From Xanthomonas sp. AM6 (GTDB lineage: Bacteria > Pseudomonadota > Gammaproteobacteria > Xanthomonadales > Xanthomonadaceae): DNA of 64,000 bases. The stretch is from the NCBI RefSeq assembly GCF_025665335.1, contig NZ_CP106869.1, positions 1,018,501-1,082,500 on the forward strand. Direction: 5' to 3'. Under the pieces are notes generated by a model. That model saw only the letters and a program-made list of their open reading frames with translations, was not told where the DNA came from and made no database searches. Position 1 is the first letter of the stretch; each line of letters begins with the position of its first letter. Made by a program: the position numbers and the translations under genes. Shown here piece after piece: positions 58,252-64,000 of the stretch.

Positions 58252-60763
58252 GCGTCCTCCAGGGGGCCGTTGGGCGCGGGCGCCCCGGCCAGGTTGCGCA
58301 GCGCGCGGACGGTGGCCTGCCAGGCGCGGTCGATCAGCCGCGCACGGTCTTCGGTGACGATCCGCGCCTGGCCCTGCGCCAGCAGCCGCGACAGCGCATC
58401 CAGCGAGTGCTCGGCGGTCTTGTGCCCGCGCTGGTTGACGAACAGCGCGCGATCGGTGACCGGGCTGTACCAGGACAGGCGCTGCCGTTTCAGGTCGCCC
58501 TGCTGGTTGGTGACGAATTCGAACCAGGTGCCGAACGGCAGGCTGCGCAGCCGCGCATACGCGGCCTGTTCGGTGTCGTTGCGCGGCGCCAGCACGGGAC
58601 GCTCGTCCTCGCCCTGGTCGCCCAAGCGGGTGCGCGATTTCAGCCTGGCGCTGAGTTCGGTGCGCGAGGTCAGTTCGTCGCCGCCGCCCGGGGTGGACAG
58701 GCGCCGCGCGATCGCGGCGGCTTCGTCCTGGTGGTAGCCCACCTGCAGCAAGGCCTCGCGCACCTCGTCGGCCAAGTCCGGATCGGAGGCGCCGCCGCTG
58801 TCGCGGCAGGTGATCTCGGCGATGCACTGGGTCAGCTGCTGGCGCTCGCGCCAAGCGTCCGAGTCCTCGCCCTGGCGCAGCAGGGTCAGGGTCAGCACGT
58901 CGGACCAGGCCTGTTTCAGCAGCGCCTGCACGAACTTGGGCGGCTGCCAGGTGCGGCACAGCGCTTCCAGCGTGGCGCTGACCAGTTGCTTGGCCACCTC
59001 CAGCCGTTCCTTGCCGCGCGCGGCCTCGATATGCCGGCGCTCGGCGATCTCGGCCTTGTGCGCCAGCGCGCGGTATTGCGCCTGGATGTCCTGGTGGGCC
59101 TGTTCGAAGACCTGTTCGTCGCCTTCGTAGTCCTCGACCACCCGGTCCACGGTCTGGTTCAGCTTCACCAGCAGCTGCGGATCGGTGTCCTCCTCGCTGA
59201 GCCAGGTGGCGCCGGATTCGGCGACCGCGTTGAGCAGTTCGCGCGCTGGATGCTGGCTGCGCACGAAGAACGCCGGATCCTGCAGCGCCGCGCGCGCCAG
59301 CGGTACCTGCAGGCGTTCCAGCAGCGCGCTGGCCGGCGCCTCGCTGCGCACTTCGCGCTCGACCTCGGCGTAGAGCAGGCCGAGCAGTTCGAAGGTGTCG
59401 GTATCCTGCGGCGCCAGCGCGACCTGCGGGCCATGCTCGGCGCGCAGCGCCGCCAGCAGCGCCGCCTGCACGTCGCGCACCTGGCGGCGTCCGCGCAGTC
59501 CGGCCTGCGCGCTGTGCGCGGGCGGCTGCGCCTGCAGTTCGCCCAGCGCCTGCAGCAGCGAGGTGGTCGGCACGGCGGGCGGACGGGCGCTGGCCGATGT
59601 CGCGGGCGCGCCGTTCGCCGCGACGGCGCGCGGCGCGGCCGGCATGGCGGGACCGCCCGCGCCGGGTGCCGTCGCCGCGGCGGTCGCGCCGGGCAGGGCG
59701 GCGGCCGATGCGGCGTGGGCCGCGCCGGCGTGCCCCGGTGCCGCCGCACGGCCGCGTGCGATGGCGAGCAACTGGCGCAGCGTGGCCAGGTCGGTCGGCG
59801 CGCTGTCGGCCGCCTGCGCGGCCGGTGCACGGGCCGCAGTCGCGGCGGCGGGCACGGGGGCTGCTGCGGCGCCGCTGCGGGCGACAGGCGCGGTGCGGCC
59901 GGCGTGCCGGGCCCGGCGCCCGCATGGCCGGGACGCGCTTCGGGCCACCCCGTGGGCGCGGCCTGTCCCGACCAGGCGGTGGCCGGGCGGGCGGCGGCGG
60001 GGGACGGCCGCGGCGTGCCGCGTGCGCCGGCCGCCGGTTCCGCCGCCGGTCGCGCCACGTACGGCAGGTAGACCAGCCCGGGCAGCACCCCGGCATGGGT
60101 CAGCAGCACGTTGGCGCGTTCCACGAATTCGCCGTAGCGCGCCAGCACCTGGCGTTCGAAGGCGCGGTACAGGGTCAGTTGCGCGTCCAGCCCCAGCTGC
60201 AGTTCCTCGCCGGCCTCGCGCAGGATCCGGCACAGCAGGTGCGGGCCCAGCGGCACGTGTTCGGCCTCGAACGCCGGCCGCGCGGCGAGCACGCCGAAGC
60301 GCTGGCCGAGCAGTTGCAGCGGGGTGCTGGCACGCGCCGCCTCGCGGCGGGCGATCTCGTGCAGCACGATGTCGCGGTCGATGTCCACGTCGGCGACCAG
60401 GGTCAGCATCTGCATCGCCGCGTTGGCCTTCTCCTGCCGGCGCGGGCCGGCGGGGGACGGCGGCAGCCGCAGCGTGGCCAGCGCCGCTTCCAGCCGCGCC
60501 TTGAAGAACGGCGCGAAGCGTTCGCGGCGCGCGCGCAGGCCCTGCAGTTCCTGGTAGACGTTCTGTTGCAGGTGGCTGTTGCGCGCGCGCTCGGCCTGGT
60601 CGAACAGTTCGCGCTCCAGATCGGCCAGGGTCGACTCAAGCGGCGCGTCCAGATCCTGCCATAGCAAGGCTTTCAGCGAATCCAGGATGTCGCGCACGCG
60701 CGTGGGCAGGGCGGCGCCAGCGAGCGTGGCGGGGCTGGCCGACGGGGTAGCAGACAATGACAT
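58248..60763 (-). pseudogene. DUF1631 protein, reading frame broken by a frameshift
   Basis: The N-terminal half is in one frame from ATG 60763 (MSLSATPSASPATLAG, RVRDILDSLKALLWQDLDAP, VYLPYVARPAAEPAAG) and the C-terminal half in another (DLATLRQLLAIARGRAA to QWINAGP-coupled end at 58248; DEAAAIARRLSTPGGGDELT, PFGTWFEFVTNQQGDLKRQR). Neither frame alone gives a full protein, and both stay open across a Pro/Ala linker, so the switch lies at about 59830-59960. A G5 run at 59856-59860 is a likely site. It could be a real mutation or a base-calling error in GC-rich linker DNA. DUF1631 proteins have been tied to c-di-GMP/thymidine-phosphorylase-type regulation only loosely; function uncertain. Confidence 0.75.
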
Positions 60764-60848
60764 CCTGTGATCGCCGTTTACTTTTTCCGGGTCCGGTATG
60801 TAGCACGTTTCCGGCGGCGCAACCACGCCGGCGGGCGGCGCGGTGTTG

Positions 60849-62006
60849 TCAGGCCAGGAACAGCGCGACCACGTCGTTGGTGAAGCGCCGCCCCAGCTCG
60901 GTGGGGACGGCGTACCCGGCGTCCACCCGCAACCAGTCCCGGGCCTGCGCCTGGGCCAGCGCCGGCGCGATCGTCTCCGCCGCCAGGCCGGTGCGTGCGG
61001 CGAAGTCGCGCAGCGCGAAGCCCTGGTTCAGGCGCAGCGCATTGAGCATGTATTCGAACGGGCGCCGCTCGGCCGCGATCCACTCGTCGCCGCCGATCGC
61101 CGCCGGGGTGCCGGCGGCGGCCAGGAACGCCTGCGGATGCTTGGTCTTCCAGCGGCGCAGGATGCTCTGCTCGGCGCCGGAGCTGATCTTGCCGTGGGCG
61201 CCGGCGCCGATGCCCAGGTAGTCGCCGAACTTCCAGTAGTTGAGGTTGTGCGCGCACTGGTAGCCGTCGCGCGCGTAGGCGCTCACTTCGTACTGGGCGT
61301 AGCCGGCGGCGGCCAGCAGCGCCTGGCAGCGCTCCTGCATGTCCCAGGCGTCGTCGTCCTCGGGGATGCCCTGCGGCGGCCGCGCGGCGAACACGGTGTT
61401 CGGTTCCAGGGTCAGCTGGTAGTGGCTGATATGGGTCGGCTGCAGGGCCAGCGCGCGGGCGATGTCGGCCTCGGCCCCGGCCAGGGTCTGCTGCGGCAGC
61501 GCGTACATCAGGTCCAGGTTGAGGTTGGCGTAGCCGGCGTCCTGCGCCAGCTTGACCGCGCGCTCGGCGTCGGCGCTGTCGTGGATCCGGCCCAGGCGCT
61601 GCAGCGCGGCGTCGTCGAAGCTCTGGATGCCGAAGCTGAGCCGGTTGACCCCGGCCGCCAGGTAGCGGTCGAAGCGGCCGTGCTCGGCGGTGCCCGGGTT
61701 GGTCTCCAGGGTGATTTCCAGGTTCGGCGCGAAGCGCAGGCGCGCGCTGGCCGCCTGCAGGAAGCGGTCGATCGCCTCGGCCGGGAACAGGCTGGGGGTG
61801 CCGCCGCCGAAGAACACGGTCTGCACGGTGCGGCCCCAGACCAGCGGCAGGTCCTGGTCCAGGTCGCGGACCAGTGCGTCCACGTAGGCGTCGAACGGCA
61901 GCGCGCCCTTGGCCGCGTGCGAATTGAAATCGCAGTACGGGCATTTGCGCACGCACCAGGGCAGATGCACGTACAGCGACAGCGGGGGCGGGATCAGCGG
62001 CGGCAT
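60849..62006 (-). CDS. hemW: Radical SAM heme chaperone HemW
   Basis: 385 aa. The radical-SAM cluster CVRKCPYCDFNSHA (CxxxCxxC) starts the protein after LSLYVHLPW; then VFFGGGTPSLFP and TLETNPGT, SFGIQSFDDAAL. HemW binds heme and delivers it to membrane enzymes; older annotations call it oxygen-independent coproporphyrinogen oxidase-like, but the extra Cys that HemN needs is absent (CxF after the motif). Confidence 0.93.
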   Translation of the reverse strand: MPPLIPPPLSLYVHLPWCVRKCPYCDFNSHAAKGALPFDAYVDALVRDLDQDLPLVWGRTVQTVFFGGGTPSLFPAEAIDRFLQAASARLRFAPNLEITLETNPGTAEHGRFDRYLAAGVNRLSFGIQSFDDAALQRLGRIHDSADAERAVKLAQDAGYANLNLDLMYALPQQTLAGAEADIARALALQPTHISHYQLTLEPNTVFAARPPQGIPEDDDAWDMQERCQALLAAAGYAQYEVSAYARDGYQCAHNLNYWKFGDYLGIGAGAHGKISSGAEQSILRRWKTKHPQAFLAAAGTPAAIGGDEWIAAERRPFEYMLNALRLNQGFALRDFAARTGLAAETIAPALAQAQARDWLRVDAGYAVPTELGRRFTNDVVALFLA

Positions 62007-62069
62007 GCGGGCAGTGTAGGGCGAAGGGCCGGCGCGGCAGCGGCGGGGCGCGCCGGCTACCGGCCGTTG

Positions 62070-62663
62070 TTACAGCGAGGCCAGTTGCCGCTTCAGCAGC
62101 GCCAGCGCCTGGCCGCGGTGGCTGATCCGGTTCTTCAGCGCCAGCGGCATCTGCGCCGCGCTCTGGCCGTGTTCGGGATCGAAGAACACCGGGTCGTAGC
62201 CGTGGCCGCCGTCGCCGGCGCGCGCGTGCAGGATGCGCCCGTGCCAGCTGCCTTGCACCAGCAGCGGCTGCGGGTCTTCTGCGTGCCGCAGCAGCACCAG
62301 CACGCAGTGGAAGTGCGCGCTGCGCTGCGCGTCGGGGACGTCGCGCAGTTCGTGCAGCAGCTTGTCGATGTTGGCCGCGGCGTTGCCGTGTTCGCCGGCG
62401 TAGCGCGCCGAATACAGGCCGGGCGCGCCGCGCAGCGCGTCCACGCAGATGCCCGAGTCGTCGGCCAGCGCCGGCAGGCCGGTGAGCTGCGCGGCGTGGC
62501 GCGCCTTCAGCAGCGCGTTCTCGATGAAGGTCAGCCCGGTCTCGTCGGCGTCGCGCACGCCGAGCGCGGATTGCGCGACCAGTTCGATGCCACTGCCGTC
62601 GAGCAGCGCATGCAGTTCTTCCAGCTTGCCGGCGTTGCCGCTGGCCAGGACCAGTGTCTTCAT
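62070..62663 (-). CDS. rdgB: dITP/XTP pyrophosphatase (RdgB/HAM1)
   Basis: 197 aa. Removes ITP/XTP and deoxy forms from the pool, giving monophosphate and PPi. [34 protein letters not shown]-type segment ([18 protein letters not shown]), [20 protein letters not shown] and [21 protein letters not shown] 62663 overlaps the stop of the VOC gene. Confidence 0.96.
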   Translation of the reverse strand: MKTLVLASGNAGKLEELHALLDGSGIELVAQSALGVRDADETGLTFIENALLKARHAAQLTGLPALADDSGICVDALRGAPGLYSARYAGEHGNAAANIDKLLHELRDVPDAQRSAHFHCVLVLLRHAEDPQPLLVQGSWHGRILHARAGDGGHGYDPVFFDPEHGQSAAQMPLALKNRISHRGQALALLKRQLASL

Positions 62664-63052
62664 TGCTTGGGTTCCAGCAGGTCCCACTTGGTGCCGTACA
62701 GGTCGCGGAACACCGCCACCGTGCCGTAGGGTTCCGCGCGCGGGGGTTCGAGGAACTCCACGCCCTGCGCCAGCATCGCGGCGTGGTCGCGGGCGAAGTC
62801 GTCGGTGTACAGGAAATGGTCCACGCGCCCGCCGGTCTGGTCGCCGATCCGCGCACGCTGGGCGGCGTCGCCGGGTTCGGCCAGCAGCAGCGCGGCATCG
62901 TCGCTGCCGCCCGGGCCGACCACCACCCAGCGCTTGCCGTCGCCGAGCGCCACGTCCTGCAGCAGGGCGAAGCCGAGCTTGCCGGTGTACCAGGCGATCG
63001 CCGCGTCGTAGTCGGCCACGACCAGCGTGGTCAGTGCGATCCGCCGCTTCAC
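62660..63052 (-). CDS. VOC-family protein
   Basis: 130 aa glyoxalase/bleomycin-resistance fold: [60 protein letters not shown] and [16 protein letters not shown]. Metal ligands incomplete. GTG 63052 overlaps the rph stop (GTGA) and its own stop overlaps the rdgB start, so rph-VOC-rdgB is one coupled operon. Confidence 0.9.
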   Translation of the reverse strand: MKRRIALTTLVVADYDAAIAWYTGKLGFALLQDVALGDGKRWVVVGPGGSDDAALLLAEPGDAAQRARIGDQTGGRVDHFLYTDDFARDHAAMLAQGVEFLEPPRAEPYGTVAVFRDLYGTKWDLLEPKQ

Positions 63053-63774
63053 CGTGCCAGCGCCTCGCGCTGGGCGGCCAGCAGCTGGCCGATGCCGGTC
63101 TCGGCCAGCGCCAGCAGCGCGTCGAGCTCGTCGCGGCGGAACGCATGGCCCTCGGCGGTGCCCTGGATCTCGATGAAGCCGCCGCCGTCGTTCATCACCA
63201 CGTTCATGTCGGTGTCGCAGTCGCTGTCCTCGGCGTAGTCCAGGTCCAGCACCGGGGTGCCGCGGTAGACGCCGACCGAGACCGCGGCGACCGCGCCCAG
63301 CACCACCGGCTTCTTCAGGTCGCCGCGCTTCTGCAGCCAGTTCACCGCGTCCATCAGCGCCACGTAGGCACCGGTGATCGCCGCGGTGCGGGTGCCGCCA
63401 TCGGCCTGCAGCACGTCGCAGTCCAGGGTGATGGTGCGCTCGCCGAGCGCGTTGCGGTCCACGCAGGCGCGCAGCGCGCGGCCGATCAGGCGCTGGATCT
63501 CCAGCGTGCGCCCGCCCTGCTTGCCGCGCGCGGCCTCGCGGTCGGAGCGCGAATGGGTGGCGCGCGGCAGCATGCCGTACTCGGCGGTGACCCAGCCTTC
63601 GCCCTTGCCGCGCAGGAAGCCCGGCACGCGGTTCTCGACGCTGGCGGTGCACAGCACGCGGGTGTCGCCGAAGCTGACCAGCACCGAGCCTTCGGCGTGG
63701 CGGGTGAAGGCGCGTTCGATGCGCACCGGGCGCAGCTGATCGGCCGTGCGGCCACTGGGACGGGAAAAGGACAT
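63049..63774 (-). CDS. rph: Ribonuclease PH
   Basis: 241 aa, full length. Phosphorolytic 3'-5' trimming of tRNA precursors. [77 protein letters not shown], and the D/D motif [18 protein letters not shown]. Head of the rph-VOC-rdgB operon. Confidence 0.96.
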   Translation of the reverse strand: MSFSRPSGRTADQLRPVRIERAFTRHAEGSVLVSFGDTRVLCTASVENRVPGFLRGKGEGWVTAEYGMLPRATHSRSDREAARGKQGGRTLEIQRLIGRALRACVDRNALGERTITLDCDVLQADGGTRTAAITGAYVALMDAVNWLQKRGDLKKPVVLGAVAAVSVGVYRGTPVLDLDYAEDSDCDTDMNVVMNDGGGFIEIQGTAEGHAFRRDELDALLALAETGIGQLLAAQREALAR

Positions 63775-63873
63775 GGGATCGATCCGGAGGTGGCGTGGGG
63801 CCGGGCGCGGCGTGGGGCCGGGCCGGTGGGGCGCTAGGGTACCATTCGCGCTTTGCACGCACCGGAACACCGC

Positions 63874-64000
63874 ATGATCCGCAGCATGACCGCCTTCGCC
63901 GGCGCCGAGCGCATCACTCCCTGGGGCACGCTGGGCTGCGAACTGCGCTCGGTCAACCACCGCTTCCTGGAAGTGGGCGTGCGCCTGCCGGAGGAACTGC
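63874..64000 (+). CDS. YicC-family endoribonuclease-like protein (cut by window end)
   Basis: Only the first 42 residues are present: [20 protein letters not shown] and [16 protein letters not shown], the invariant YicC N-terminus. Divergent from rph, as usual. Confidence 0.9.
   Translation, partial: MIRSMTAFAGAERITPWGTLGCELRSVNHRFLEVGVRLPEEL

Noticed and set aside
60849-62006. Calling it hemN (coproporphyrinogen oxidase)
   Set aside because: Radical SAM motif lacks the extra features of HemN; operon and size fit HemW.

Overview
This is a GC-rich chromosomal window with very few stop codons in any frame. It most likely comes from Xanthomonas or a close Xanthomonadaceae relative. The pointers are the gene content (PPi-type phosphofructokinase beside adk, PepQ, DUF1631, hemW-rdgB-rph), the number of TonB-dependent receptors, and two families of short intergenic inverted repeats: one built on GTCGCGACTGAAGTCGCTCC, the other on GGGATTGGGGATTC. 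No phage, insertion sequence, CRISPR array, tRNA or rRNA was found. Genes were called from protein motifs; the many long antisense open frames are composition shadows.

Layout. 0.1-6.4 kb: a membrane-anchored ToxR/CadC-like regulator with a beta-propeller sensor domain, an AraC regulator and a TonB receptor. 6.9-9.4 kb: an HDOD protein, inorganic pyrophosphatase and a small secreted protein. 9.4-16.3 kb: a pyrophosphate neighbourhood (H+-pumping pyrophosphatase, PPi-dependent phosphofructokinase, adenylate kinase) interrupted by a secreted protein and a divergent TetR/membrane-protein pair with duplicated operators. 16.3-17.66 kb: a gene-free, repeat-rich stretch. 17.7-25.8 kb: mpl, a Lon-N-like protein, a DedA-PAP2-LssY protein, a RIO-like kinase, an SDR, a glyoxalase and argD.

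26.1-43.8 kb is the accessory core. It holds a TonB receptor, then a tight run encoding a Tat-exported flavin amine oxidase, an exported cytochrome c, an exported RidA deaminase and a Tat-exported PLP aminotransferase, followed by azurin. Next come a MalT-like LuxR regulator, hemL, and an Oar-like receptor with a secreted M19 dipeptidase. Three promoters in this region share the same 66-bp architecture: two direct repeats of ACCTACCCG (or a one-base variant) set 19 bp apart, then a -10-like hexamer starting exactly 41 bp after the start of the second repeat. I infer a small regulon, probably run by the LuxR protein, for uptake and periplasmic oxidative deamination of peptide-derived amino compounds. 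This is the best candidate here for an undescribed system.

44.3-64 kb is mostly housekeeping: thiE, rubredoxin, a SirB1-like protein, a DUF192 lipoprotein, rpiA, an EVE protein, 5-formyl-THF cyclo-ligase, a thioesterase, 6S RNA, zapA and its coiled-coil partner, a PAS-GGDEF-EAL protein, ygfB, pepP, pepQ, a PilZ protein, a frameshifted DUF1631 gene, hemW, rdgB, a VOC protein, rph and the start of yicC.
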